A DNA stretch of 64,000 bases from Rhizobium etli 8C-3 (GTDB taxonomy: Bacteria; Pseudomonadota; Alphaproteobacteria; Rhizobiales; Rhizobiaceae), in contig NZ_CP017241.1 of assembly GCF_001908375.1 (NCBI RefSeq), positions 2,917,001 to 2,981,000 on the forward strand, in the 5' to 3' direction. The notes beneath the pieces were generated by a model. That model was not told the DNA's origin. It made no database searches and saw only the letters and a list, made by a program, of their open reading frames with translations. How positions within the stretch are numbered: position 1 is the stretch's first letter; every line of letters starts with the position of its first letter. Both the position numbers and the translations under genes were made by a program. Shown in pieces: positions 36,546 to 45,369 of this stretch.

Positions 36546-39500
36546 ATGGCAGCGCGCCAACGCATTATTCCGGTAAGACGCGAATATAATCGCTGGGTTG
36601 CCAACCAGACGCTGGAAGACTATGCGCTGCGCTTCACCGCCAAGAGCGCCCGGCAATTTTCCTCGCAGCGCATCTCGCAGACGGCGATCGGTGCGATTTC
36701 CTTTCTCGCGCTCGAAGCGATCGGGGGTGCCATCACCCTCTCCTATGGCACGACCAACGCCTTCTACGCGATCGTCGTCGCCTCGATCGCCATGCTCGCG
36801 ATCGGTTTGCCGATCAGCCGTTATGCAATCAGGCACGGCGTTGACATCGACCTTCTCACGCGCGGGGCAAGCTTCGGCTATATCGGCTCGACGATTACCT
36901 CGCTGATTTACGCCAGCTTCACCTTCATGCTCTTTGCGATCGAGGCTTCGATCATGTCGGGGGCGCTGGAACTGACGCTCGGCATCCCGCTCTGGATCGG
37001 CTACATCGTCAGCGCCGTCATGGTGATCCCGCTGGTGACCTACGGCGTCAAGCTGATCAGCAGGTTCCAGCTCGTCACCCAGCCCTTCTGGATCGTGCTC
37101 AATATCCTTCCCTTCATCTTCATCGCATTCCTGGATTGGGAAAAGTTCGATCTCTGGCGCGCCTTCGCCGGCATTCGTCACGCTTCGGGCCCGCCAGGTA
37201 CAGTCGCGGATTTCAACCTGATGGAGTTCGGGGCTGCTTCTGCCGTGATCCTTGCCCTCATGTCCCAGATCGGCGAACAGGCGGACTTTCTCCGCTTCCT
37301 GCCACCGGGCGGACAGCGCAAGCTGCGTCATCGCCTCGCCGTCTTTCTGGCCGGCCCCGGCTGGGTCATCATCGGGGCACCGAAGCTGCTTGCCGGCTCC
37401 TTTCTCGTCGTTCTGACGTTAAGCGCCGGCGTTCCAGTCGATCGCGCCGCCGATCCGGCGCAGATGTATCTGACCGCTTTCGGCTACATGATCCCCTGGG
37501 ATATCGGGGCATTGCTGCTGATGGCGGCCTTTGTCGTCGTTTCGCAGTTGAAGATCAACGTGATGAACGCCTATGCCGGCTCGCTCGCATGGTCGAACTT
37601 TTTCTCGCGCCTGACCCATAGCCACCCCGGTCGAGTCATCTGGCTTATCTTCAACGTCGCAATCGCCCTTCTTCTCATGGAACTCGGCATCTACCGACTG
37701 CTTGAGGAAACGCTCGGGATATTTTCGATCATCGCCATGGCCTGGCTTTGCACGATTTCAGCCGATCTCTTCATCAACAAGCCGCTCGGCCTTGCTCCGC
37801 CAGGCATCGAGTTCAAGCGCGCCCATCTCTACGACATTAACCCGGTCGGCCTCGGCGCCATGGGCCTTTCGGCAACGGTCGCGCTGGTTGCGCATTTCGG
37901 CGTCTTCGGCGCCGTTGCCGCTTCGCTTGCACCCTACATCACGCTGGTGATCGCGCTCACGGCCTCGCCGCTGATCGCCTGGGCGACGAAGGGCAAGTTC
38001 TACCTGGCGCGCAAACCGCGTCACAGCTGGAAGAACCTGACGAACATCACCTGTTCCGTCTGTGAACATCCGTTCGAGCCGGAGGACATGGCCTGGTGCC
38101 CGGCCTATGCGGCGCCGATTTGCTCGCTCTGCTGCTCGCTCGACAGCCGCTGTCACGACATGTGCAAGCCGAAAGCGCGGTTCAACACGCAGGTCGGCAC
38201 CGTCGCCAAGGCCTTGCTGCCGGAGACCGTGATCGAGAAATTGTCGACCCGTCTCGGGCGTTACGGCATTGCAGTGGTTCTGGCCCTGACAGCGGTCGGC
38301 GGGATCCTTGCGATGATTGCCCATCAGGTCGCCTCGGCCTCTCCGGAAACGGCGGAGGTCGTCAACGGAACGATCCTGATCGTCTTCTTCGTCTTTTCCG
38401 TCATCGCCGGCGTCGTCTGCTGGTTCTACGTGCTGGCCCATGACAGCCGCGTCGTCGCCGAAGAGGAATCGTCGCGTCAAAATACTCTGCTCCTGAGGGA
38501 AATCGCCGCGCATAAAAAGACCGACGCAGCGCTTCAAAATGCCAAGGAGGCGGCAGAAGCCGCGAACCGGGCGAAAAGCAGGTATGTGGTGGGCTTGAGC
38601 CATGAGCTGCGTACGCCGCTCAACGCCGTGCTCGGTTATGCCCAGATCCTTGAGCGCGACGAGACCATTCCCGCGCCGCGCCAATCATCCATCAAGGTCA
38701 TCCGCCGCAGCGCCGAACATCTTTCCGGGCTGATCGACGGCTTGCTGGACATTTCCAAGATCGAGGCGGGCCGCCTGCAGGTCTATTCCAATGAAATCAA
38801 CATCCACGATTTTCTCGACCAGATCGTCGACATGTTCCGCCCGCAGGCGCAGGCCAAGGGCCTTGCTTTCAGGCATGAGCGCTCTCCGTCTCTTCCGCAG
38901 TTCGTCCGCACCGACGAGAAACGCTTGCGCCAAATCCTCGTCAATCTGCTTTCGAACGCCATCAAGTTTACCGACGAGGGGAGCGTGACCTTTGATGTGG
39001 GCTATCGCAGCCAGGTCGCGACCTTCACCGTTACCGACACCGGTCGCGGCATTGCCGAAAAGGACCTAAGCCGCATCTACGAACCTTTCCAGCGGGGTGA
39101 GGCCGAAAGCGTCCGACCCATGCCGGGGCTTGGGTTGGGGCTGACGATCACGCAACTCCTCACCAACACGCTCGGCGGCGAAATTTCCGTCAGCAGCGAG
39201 AAGGACAATGGCTCGACCTTCCGCGTTCGCCTGATGCTATTTGCCGTGATGCGCGAAATGGTCGCGCCGCCCCAGGAAAAGAAGATCGTCAGCTATGACG
39301 GCCCGCGCCGGACGATCGTCGTCGTCGACGACAACGAAGATCATCGCGAGATGATGCGGGAAATCCTGGTGCCGCTCGATTTCGTCGTGTTGACGGCGGG
39401 CAACGGCCCGGATTGCCTCACGCTGATCGAAGGCATTCAGCCGGACCTCTTTCTCGTCGATATTTCCATGCCCGGCATGAACGGCTGGCAACTCGTATCG

Positions 39501-39932
39501 CGCTTGCGCGAAACCGGCCAGACCTCCCCGATCGTCATGCTCTCCGCCAATATCGGAGACGCCGCGGCCGCGGCCGACAGCGATGGCAGCCACAGCGATG
39601 CAATCGGCAAGCCTGTCGATATCAAGCAGCTTCGCGACAAGCTGGCGCTGCATCTTGGCCTGAAGTGGATCTATGCCGACACCGCCCAAACAACCATTTC
39701 CGTGGCTCAGCCGCCGATGAAAAGCCCCGGCTGCGCCCATATCGAGGAATTGCTCCGCCTCGGCGAGATCGGCTATATCCGCGGCATCGAAGCCAAGCTC
39801 GCAGACCTTGCCAAGGTGGAGGCAAATCAGCCATTTGCGAATGAACTAAGCACCTATGTCGCCGCCTTCGATCTTGCCGGCTTCATGACCTTCCTGCACG
39901 GCTTCGACGAAAAGGTAGAAACCATTGGCTGA
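36546..39932 (+). CDS. NCS1-transporter-like domain fused to a hybrid histidine kinase (putative transporter-sensor)
   Basis: 1128 residues. Residues 15-490 resemble NCS1 nucleobase/hydantoin permeases (about 12 helices; QIGEQADFLRFLPPGG and NAYAGSLAWSNFFSR correspond to NCS1 signature regions). Residues 503-540 hold eight cysteines (503, 506, 518, 526, 529, 530, 536, 540). Two more helices follow (about 575-635), then a coiled coil, HisKA with His686 (LSHELRTPLNAVLGY), HATPase (NLLSNAIKFTDEG, DTGRGIAEKD, GLGLGLTIT), and a receiver with Asp972 (FLVDISMPGMNG, GKPVD). A final 100 residues are helical and unrecognised. The design parallels CbrA-type transporter-kinases, but those use SLC5 domains. 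It overlaps a LuxR-type regulator gene and diverges from urtA, so urea, allantoin, hydantoin or nucleobases are plausible signals. Whether it also transports is unknown. Confidence 0.88.
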   Translation: MAARQRIIPVRREYNRWVANQTLEDYALRFTAKSARQFSSQRISQTAIGAISFLALEAIGGAITLSYGTTNAFYAIVVASIAMLAIGLPISRYAIRHGVDIDLLTRGASFGYIGSTITSLIYASFTFMLFAIEASIMSGALELTLGIPLWIGYIVSAVMVIPLVTYGVKLISRFQLVTQPFWIVLNILPFIFIAFLDWEKFDLWRAFAGIRHASGPPGTVADFNLMEFGAASAVILALMSQIGEQADFLRFLPPGGQRKLRHRLAVFLAGPGWVIIGAPKLLAGSFLVVLTLSAGVPVDRAADPAQMYLTAFGYMIPWDIGALLLMAAFVVVSQLKINVMNAYAGSLAWSNFFSRLTHSHPGRVIWLIFNVAIALLLMELGIYRLLEETLGIFSIIAMAWLCTISADLFINKPLGLAPPGIEFKRAHLYDINPVGLGAMGLSATVALVAHFGVFGAVAASLAPYITLVIALTASPLIAWATKGKFYLARKPRHSWKNLTNITCSVCEHPFEPEDMAWCPAYAAPICSLCCSLDSRCHDMCKPKARFNTQVGTVAKALLPETVIEKLSTRLGRYGIAVVLALTAVGGILAMIAHQVASASPETAEVVNGTILIVFFVFSVIAGVVCWFYVLAHDSRVVAEEESSRQNTLLLREIAAHKKTDAALQNAKEAAEAANRAKSRYVVGLSHELRTPLNAVLGYAQILERDETIPAPRQSSIKVIRRSAEHLSGLIDGLLDISKIEAGRLQVYSNEINIHDFLDQIVDMFRPQAQAKGLAFRHERSPSLPQFVRTDEKRLRQILVNLLSNAIKFTDEGSVTFDVGYRSQVATFTVTDTGRGIAEKDLSRIYEPFQRGEAESVRPMPGLGLGLTITQLLTNTLGGEISVSSEKDNGSTFRVRLMLFAVMREMVAPPQEKKIVSYDGPRRTIVVVDDNEDHREMMREILVPLDFVVLTAGNGPDCLTLIEGIQPDLFLVDISMPGMNGWQLVSRLRETGQTSPIVMLSANIGDAAAAADSDGSHSDAIGKPVDIKQLRDKLALHLGLKWIYADTAQTTISVAQPPMKSPGCAHIEELLRLGEIGYIRGIEAKLADLAKVEANQPFANELSTYVAAFDLAGFMTFLHGFDEKVETIG

Positions 39933-40842
39933 ACCGGCCCTCCCCCGCGATATCGTTCTGCTGGTCGACGACTCCCCCGAGGCGCTGGGGTTCTTGACCG
40001 ATGCGTTGGAACAGTCCGGTTTTTCCGTACTGATCGCAACCTCGGGCTCCGCAGCCTTGAACATCGTCGAGCGCATCACGCCGGATCTAATCCTGCTCGA
40101 CGCGGTCATGCCTTCGATGGATGGCTTCGAGACCTGCCGGAAGCTGAAGGCCAATGCGGCCGTCAGCCAGGTGCCGGTGATCTTCATGACCGGCCTCACC
40201 GAAACCGAACACGTCGTCCACGCGCTGGAATCGGGCGGGGTCGACTATTTGACCAAGCCGATCAATATCGACGAGCTTCGCGCCCGCATTCGTGTGCATC
40301 TACGCAACGCGCGTTCGGCGCAAAGCGCCCGCGTGGCCCTCGACGCTGCCGGACGCCACCTGCTTGCCGTCAAAGGCGACGGTGCCGTTCACTGGTCGAC
40401 GCCGCAGGCAACCCGCCTCGTCAACGCAGCGACGGGCAGTGACGACGGCATGGACATCGTCACCAATCACATCGCCGATTGGATGAGAACGCGCGCTGCA
40501 GCCGGGCGCGATTCAATCATCTCCATCGCCAACGCAGGCCAGGCAACGCTTCAACTCGGTTTCCTGGGAACCATCGGCCCCGACGAATATCTCTTCCGCC
40601 TGACCGCCGCCAACCATCGCAGCGACGACGCCGTGCTTCGCCAGCATTTCTCCCTGACCCAGCGCGAATCGGAGGTGCTGCTCTGGATCGCCAAGGGCAA
40701 GGCAAATCGCGACATCGGCGAAATTTTGGGACTATCGGCTCGCACGGTGAACAAGCACCTGGAGCAGATCTACGTGAAGCTTGGCGTCGAAAACCGGGCC
40801 TCGGCTGCGGTCAAGGCGGCACATGTGCTGCATGAGATGTGA
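39925..40842 (+). CDS. LuxR-type response regulator partnered with the NCS1 kinase
   Basis: 305 residues starting at TTG 39925 inside the kinase gene (AAGG nine bases upstream). No other in-frame start precedes the receiver domain. Receiver about residues 10-125 with DD at the acidic pocket, Asp59 (LILLDAVMPSMDG), and Lys in YLTKPIN. Residues 130-235 are a linker with no recognised domain. A LuxR/GerE helix-turn-helix occupies residues 240-300 (LTQRESEVLLWIAKGKANRDIGEILGLSARTVNKHLEQIYVKLG). The 8-base overlap implies coupled translation. Likely targets are the divergent urt/ure genes, which is inference from position. Confidence 0.9.
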   Translation: MAEPALPRDIVLLVDDSPEALGFLTDALEQSGFSVLIATSGSAALNIVERITPDLILLDAVMPSMDGFETCRKLKANAAVSQVPVIFMTGLTETEHVVHALESGGVDYLTKPINIDELRARIRVHLRNARSAQSARVALDAAGRHLLAVKGDGAVHWSTPQATRLVNAATGSDDGMDIVTNHIADWMRTRAAAGRDSIISIANAGQATLQLGFLGTIGPDEYLFRLTAANHRSDDAVLRQHFSLTQRESEVLLWIAKGKANRDIGEILGLSARTVNKHLEQIYVKLGVENRASAAVKAAHVLHEM

Positions 40843-40879
40843 GCGTCAGGTCAGCTTGGCGAGATAGAGGCTGGAGATA

Positions 40880-41305
40880 TTGATCCGGAAGGCTACAGAA
40901 CGGGATATCGCACGCATCGTGGAAATCCGAAACAGCGTTACCGAAAACAGGCTATCGGATCCCGGCAAGATTACACTCGACGAACTGCGCTGGTTTATTG
41001 CAAACCCCGGAATATTCGTCTGGGAACAGCAGGGCGACGTCCAAGGCTTTTGCGCCGGCGACCCGCGCAACGGCAACCTCTGGGCGCTCTTTGTCGATGA
41101 CGCTTTCGCAAAGCGCGGCATCGGAACGGCCCTTCTTGCCAGGGCCTGCTCGGTCCTGGAGGATGCGGGCCATGATCGCATCTGGCTGACAACAGACCCG
41201 GGAACAAGAGCCGAGAGGCTCTATCGTCAAGCTGGCTGGGAACTGATCGGCGAGAAGGACGACGAGCTGCTTTTCGAACTGAAGCTTCCGGGCGGCAGTA
41301 CTTGA
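40880..41305 (+). CDS. GNAT family N-acetyltransferase
   Basis: 141 residues from a TTG at 40880 (GAGG nine bases upstream; no ATG lies near the domain start). One GNAT domain: RKATERDIARIVEIRN is motif C/beta1, and LWALFVDDAFAKRGIGTALLARA is the acetyl-CoA loop (motif A with RGIGTAL). RLYRQAGWELIG is motif B. Substrate unknown. It follows the response regulator by 37 bases on the same strand but may not belong to the same system. Confidence 0.8.
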   Translation: MIRKATERDIARIVEIRNSVTENRLSDPGKITLDELRWFIANPGIFVWEQQGDVQGFCAGDPRNGNLWALFVDDAFAKRGIGTALLARACSVLEDAGHDRIWLTTDPGTRAERLYRQAGWELIGEKDDELLFELKLPGGST

Positions 41306-41444
41306 TTGGAACGCATTTCATCCATGGCTCAGAACCCGCGACTTAGGCCAGGAGGACTATTTTTACCAAGCTTACGCAGTGATCCTTAAATCCTTTGCGC
41401 GTAGGCAAAAGGCACCATAGGCGATTGAACGGCAGGCGGCGGGC

Positions 41445-42629
41445 ATGAAAAGCAGGCTTTACTATGTGGATCGGCTGAGGATCTTCGCCTTTGCGATTCT
41501 GCTCGTCTACCATTCGTCGGCGTCCTTCCTGCCCGACATCAACTGGCTAATCCACAGCGACAAGACAAGCACCACGCTTTCGCTCGTCATGGACTTCCCG
41601 CGCGCTTGGCGGCTTGCGCTATTGTTCTTTGTCTCGGGCATGGGAGCAGCCTTTACCTTCGGCTCGGCAGGCAGCCTGTCCTTCCTGCGCAAGCGCACGT
41701 TTCGTCTGCTGATACCCCTGCTCTTTGCCATGGCCGTGATCGTCGTGCCGCAGGTGTGGTACGAACGCATGTACGAGAACGGCTATCAGGGTTCACTTTT
41801 CGAATTCTGGATGACCCGCTACTTCACCGAAGGTCGCTACCCAAGGGGCAACTTCACATGGGCGCATATGTGGTTCGTGGCCTACCTGCTGGTCATGTCG
41901 GTGATCTGTTTTCCCATCTTCGGATACCTGGTACGGCCCGGAAACAAGATCGCAGCTTGGTTCGAACGCACCTCGAAAACCGGCTTCGTCTACCTCTTCT
42001 TCCTTCTGCCGCTCGCACTCAACCTGGCGCTTTCGCCTTTCTTTCCGAAGCAAACCAATGCCCTCTACAATGACGGCGCGTGGTTTGCCGTTTGGGCAAG
42101 CTGGTTCGGACTGGGTTTTCTCATGGCTCGCTATCACAGTGCGCTGATCGAAACGATCATCGGCCGGCGCTTCGTCAGTGCTGCTATCGCCCTTGTGACC
42201 AGCGTGCTGCTCTATCGCTACGCCTGGCTGGTGCCGCAGGACCAGTCGATCGGCAGCTACGGGCGAGATACGCCGCTGTTCAAGGCGGGAATCTTCCTGC
42301 TGGCCTGGAGCATGATCCTGACGCTCGTCGGTTTTGCTGCCCGTCACTTCAATCGGCCCAGTGAAAAGCTCGCTGCAATGAACCGGCTGGTATTCCCGCT
42401 CTACATCGTGCATCAAACCGTGACGGTAGCCGCGCTGTACTATGTCCTACCGCTCGATATGCCGGTCGCCGTGAGCTATTCGGCCGTCACGGCCGCAACG
42501 ATCCTGCTTTCGGGGCTCTTCGCCGTCTGCGTCGACTTCGTGCCTGGCCCGGCACGCGTCCTGTTCGGCTTGAGCGGTCGTGGCAGGAAGGTTTTAGCAA
42601 GCGAGCCCGATCGGCAGCTTTCGCGATAG
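41445..42629 (+). CDS. Acyltransferase-3 family membrane protein
   Basis: 394 residues with about ten membrane helices. The opening RLYYVDRLRIFAFAILLVYHSSASF carries the arginine and histidine typical of acyltransferase-3 (OafA/OpgC/NodX-like) proteins, and FFVSGMGAAF and RLLIPLLFAM fit the next helices. Such proteins O-acylate (acetylate or succinylate) cell-surface sugars at the inner membrane. The polysaccharide is not known, as no glycan genes are adjacent. Confidence 0.82.
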   Translation: MKSRLYYVDRLRIFAFAILLVYHSSASFLPDINWLIHSDKTSTTLSLVMDFPRAWRLALLFFVSGMGAAFTFGSAGSLSFLRKRTFRLLIPLLFAMAVIVVPQVWYERMYENGYQGSLFEFWMTRYFTEGRYPRGNFTWAHMWFVAYLLVMSVICFPIFGYLVRPGNKIAAWFERTSKTGFVYLFFLLPLALNLALSPFFPKQTNALYNDGAWFAVWASWFGLGFLMARYHSALIETIIGRRFVSAAIALVTSVLLYRYAWLVPQDQSIGSYGRDTPLFKAGIFLLAWSMILTLVGFAARHFNRPSEKLAAMNRLVFPLYIVHQTVTVAALYYVLPLDMPVAVSYSAVTAATILLSGLFAVCVDFVPGPARVLFGLSGRGRKVLASEPDRQLSR

Positions 42630-42654
42630 GTCGTGCTTCGTCCGGAAGACGAAA

Positions 42655-43623
42655 TCAAACGACGCGATCCGGCGGCTCACGCCCGTCGAAGAAGTTCGTA
42701 ATGTTTTCCACGACCTTCATTCCCATTGCCGTTCGGGTCTCCTGCGTCGCGCTGCCGAGGTGCGGCAGCAGGACGACATTGTCCATCGACTTCAGCTTCT
42801 CCGGCACCTGTGGCTCCGCTTCGTAGACGTCAAGCCCGGCGCCGCGGATACTGCCTGTCTCAAGGGCGTTGATCAGCGCCGCCTCGTCGACCACGTCGCC
42901 GCGCGCCGTATTGATCAGAAATGCACCTGGCTTCATCGCCGCAAAGCGCGCTGCATTCATCAGGTGCCGGTTCTGTGACCCGCCGGGGCAATGGAGCGAA
43001 ACGAAATCGGAAGCGGCCAGCACCTCCTCGATCGTCGCCAGTTGGCGAGCCCGGTAGCGCGCAGCCTCCGCGGCATCGATCGTCGAGCGATTGTAAAAGA
43101 CTACCTCCATCCCGAATCCGAAATGGCAGCGCTGCGCAAAGGCTCGACCGATACGGCCGAATCCGATGATCCCGACCGTCTTGCCGGCCACCTTTGTGCC
43201 GATCATGTGGGTCGGACACCAACCCTCCCATGCACCGGCGCGAAGCTGACGCTCACCCTCCCCGCCCCGGCGAGCAACGGCGAGCAGGAGCAGCATGGCG
43301 ATGTCCGCAGTGCAGTCGGTGAGCACGCCGGGCGTATTGGTGACCAAGATGCCTTTCGCCTTGGCGGCGAAAATATCGATGTGATTGTAGCCGACGCCGA
43401 AATTGCCGAGAATTTTCGTGCGTGTATCGCCTTCGAAAACGCTGGCAGGCAGCTTGTCGGAAACGGTGGGAAGGACCGCATCATAGGCTGTCATCGCCTC
43501 CCGCATCTGATCGAGACCGAACGGAATATCCTTCTCGTTAAAGGTTGCGTCGAAGCGTTCGGCAAGGGCGGCTTCTGCCGCGGCGGGCCAGCGGCGGGTG
43601 ACGAGGATGCGCGGTCGGGACAT
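42655..43623 (-). CDS. D-2-hydroxyacid dehydrogenase (glyoxylate/hydroxypyruvate reductase type)
   Basis: 322 residues. Substrate domain, then a Rossmann fold with IIGFGRIGRAFAQR. Catalytic arginine in LINTARGDVVDE, glutamate in DVYEAEPQ, and histidine in LLPHLGSATQ are all present. It most resembles D-glycerate dehydrogenases/glyoxylate reductases, interconverting glyoxylate or hydroxypyruvate with the 2-hydroxyacid using NAD(P)H. It is convergent with the acyltransferase (25 bases between stops), and its start faces the livK terminator. Confidence 0.9.
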   Translation of the reverse strand: MSRPRILVTRRWPAAAEAALAERFDATFNEKDIPFGLDQMREAMTAYDAVLPTVSDKLPASVFEGDTRTKILGNFGVGYNHIDIFAAKAKGILVTNTPGVLTDCTADIAMLLLLAVARRGGEGERQLRAGAWEGWCPTHMIGTKVAGKTVGIIGFGRIGRAFAQRCHFGFGMEVVFYNRSTIDAAEAARYRARQLATIEEVLAASDFVSLHCPGGSQNRHLMNAARFAAMKPGAFLINTARGDVVDEAALINALETGSIRGAGLDVYEAEPQVPEKLKSMDNVVLLPHLGSATQETRTAMGMKVVENITNFFDGREPPDRVV

Positions 43624-43685
43624 TGGTGCTTCCGTCTCAAGATTCTACGCCTCAAAGAACTAGAGGATGACCGCATGAATTGAAA

Positions 43686-43721
43686 CGCAAAAAGAAAGAA
43701 GCCCGGTCTCGACCGGGCTTC
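43686..43721 (-). terminator. Rho-independent terminator of livK
   Basis: GAAGCCCGGTC and GACCGGGCTTC pair perfectly around a TC dinucleotide (so the effective loop is larger), and the minus strand continues TTTCTTTTTG. It lies 29 bases past the livK stop. Confidence 0.9.
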
Positions 43722-43749
43722 CGTAAATCGCACTGGCGTGAAGCGAAGC

Positions 43750-44871
43750 TTACATGGTCTGCGGGAAGTAGCTGTACTTGCCGTCCGGACCCTTCTTCCA
43801 TTCGTACATGATGTAGCCTGGAATCTTCGGGTCGCCCTTTTCGTCGAAGGAGATATCGCCGAGAACCGTGGGGAACGGACCCTTTTCCTTCATCGCGGTT
43901 GCGACGGCTTCCGGATCGGTCGAACCGGCCGCCTTGGCAGCACCGGCGATCGCCTGCAAGGCAGCGTAGGAGTAGAGCGTGTAAGCTTCCGGGTTGAAGC
44001 CGGCAGCCTTGAACTTTTCAACGAGTTCCTTGTTGGCCGGGTTGAGCGTCGGATCCGGGCCGAAGGTGTTCAGCGTTCCGGCAACTGCGTCGCCAGCGAT
44101 GGAAGCAAGTTCGTTCGAGACGATACCGTCGCCGGAAACGAGCGTTGCCTTCAGGCCCTGGTCGGCAGCCTGACGGATGATGAGACCGGCCTCGGTGTGC
44201 AGACCGCCCCAATAGATGATCGACACGCCGGCTTCTTTCATCTTTGCGATGAGGGCGGAGAAGTCCTTGTCGCCGACGTTGATGCCTTCATACATGGCTT
44301 CGGTAACGCCAGCAGCGTTCAGGGACTTCTTGGTCTCGTCGGCAAGACCCTGACCGTAAGGTGTCTTGTCATGAACGACAGCGATCTTGGCGTCCTTGAA
44401 ATGATCGGCAAGATACTTGCCGGCAATTGCGCCCTGCTGGTCGTCACGGCCGCAGGTACGGAATGTGTTCCACAGGCCGCGCTCGGTGAACACTGGGTTC
44501 GTTGCGGCCGGGGTGATTTCGAGGATGCCGTTTTCAGCATAGACTTCAGACGCCGGGATCGAAACGCCCGAGTTGAAGTGGCCGATCACGAACTTCACGC
44601 CGTCAGCAACGAACTTGTTGGCGACCGAGATGCCCTGCTTCGGGTCCGAAACGTCGTCACCGAGTTCGAGCTTGATCTGCTCGCCGTTGATGCCGCCTGC
44701 GGCGTTGATATCAGCGGCTGCCTGCTCGGCACCCTTCTGAAGCTGAGCGCCGAACGCAGCGTTCGGGCCAGTCAGAGGACCGCCGACGCCAATGAGAATG
44801 TCGGCCCAGGCGTTGCCGCTGAAGGCGACCATCGCCGTCAGCGCCACTGCCGACAGAAGAGATTTCTTCAT
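43750..44871 (-). CDS. livK: Branched-chain amino-acid ABC transporter substrate-binding protein
   Basis: 373 residues with a signal peptide (cleaved after GNAWA, about residue 23). Type I periplasmic-binding fold: [37 protein letters not shown] at the start, and [17 protein letters not shown] at the hinge. GGAG lies seven bases before the ATG. Binds Leu/Ile/Val or related amino acids for LivFGMH, encoded upstream on the same strand. It is the last gene of that cluster and has a strong terminator, consistent with high expression. Confidence 0.93.
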   Translation of the reverse strand: MKKSLLSAVALTAMVAFSGNAWADILIGVGGPLTGPNAAFGAQLQKGAEQAAADINAAGGINGEQIKLELGDDVSDPKQGISVANKFVADGVKFVIGHFNSGVSIPASEVYAENGILEITPAATNPVFTERGLWNTFRTCGRDDQQGAIAGKYLADHFKDAKIAVVHDKTPYGQGLADETKKSLNAAGVTEAMYEGINVGDKDFSALIAKMKEAGVSIIYWGGLHTEAGLIIRQAADQGLKATLVSGDGIVSNELASIAGDAVAGTLNTFGPDPTLNPANKELVEKFKAAGFNPEAYTLYSYAALQAIAGAAKAAGSTDPEAVATAMKEKGPFPTVLGDISFDEKGDPKIPGYIMYEWKKGPDGKYSYFPQTM

Positions 44872-44991
44872 ATTCTTACTCCCAATTTTTGGGCGGGTTC
44901 CGGTCCAAGACCCGGCGCATTACCCACCATTGACTGCGCCAGGAAAGCTGTTCCACTCTGAAGGCAATTCATGCCTAGATTCAACGGACTG

Positions 44992-45345
44992 TCAATGTTT
45001 GTCCTTCCACGAGAACGCGGAAGTTTTTTCGTACAGCCAGTAATAGTTGTTGACCATCTGATTGGTGCGGCGATAGCGGAAACCCACTGTCGAGAAGACG
45101 AGCAGCAGCACGAAATCGATGACGTAGAAGAAGGCGCTGAGCATCGGCCCGTTGAAGAGCGCATGATGCAGGAACTGCATCACCCAGGCGAGCAGGAAGG
45201 TGTACACGACCACCTGCGGATAGTTGCTCCAGTTCTCGGCTGCCGCTTTGCCGGCGCGCCATGCCGTCCAGAACCCGATCAGCACGACCAGCCCGCGGAT
45301 GACCATCCGCACGCCCGTATCCGGTTCGAAGAAAAGTCCCTGCAT
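44992..45345 (-). CDS. DUF6867-like small membrane protein in the liv cluster
   Basis: 117 residues with three hydrophobic segments (about 14-30, 45-62, 69-88) and a polar, basic C-terminus (RYRRTNQMVNNYYWLYEKTSAF). A GGGAGAG site precedes the ATG. It lies between livF and livK on the same strand, 24 bases after livF, so it is probably co-transcribed with the transporter. I recall such a family in rhizobial liv clusters; its function is not established, and an auxiliary role in transport is only a guess from position. Confidence 0.75.
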   Translation of the reverse strand: MQGLFFEPDTGVRMVIRGLVVLIGFWTAWRAGKAAAENWSNYPQVVVYTFLLAWVMQFLHHALFNGPMLSAFFYVIDFVLLLVFSTVGFRYRRTNQMVNNYYWLYEKTSAFSWKDKH

Positions 45346-45369
45346 ATCAAACTCTCCCTTCTGCCCGGC

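Noticed and set aside
43738..44961. Plus-strand open frame opposite livK
   Set aside because: Antisense to a binding protein with signal peptide, ribosome-binding site and terminator.
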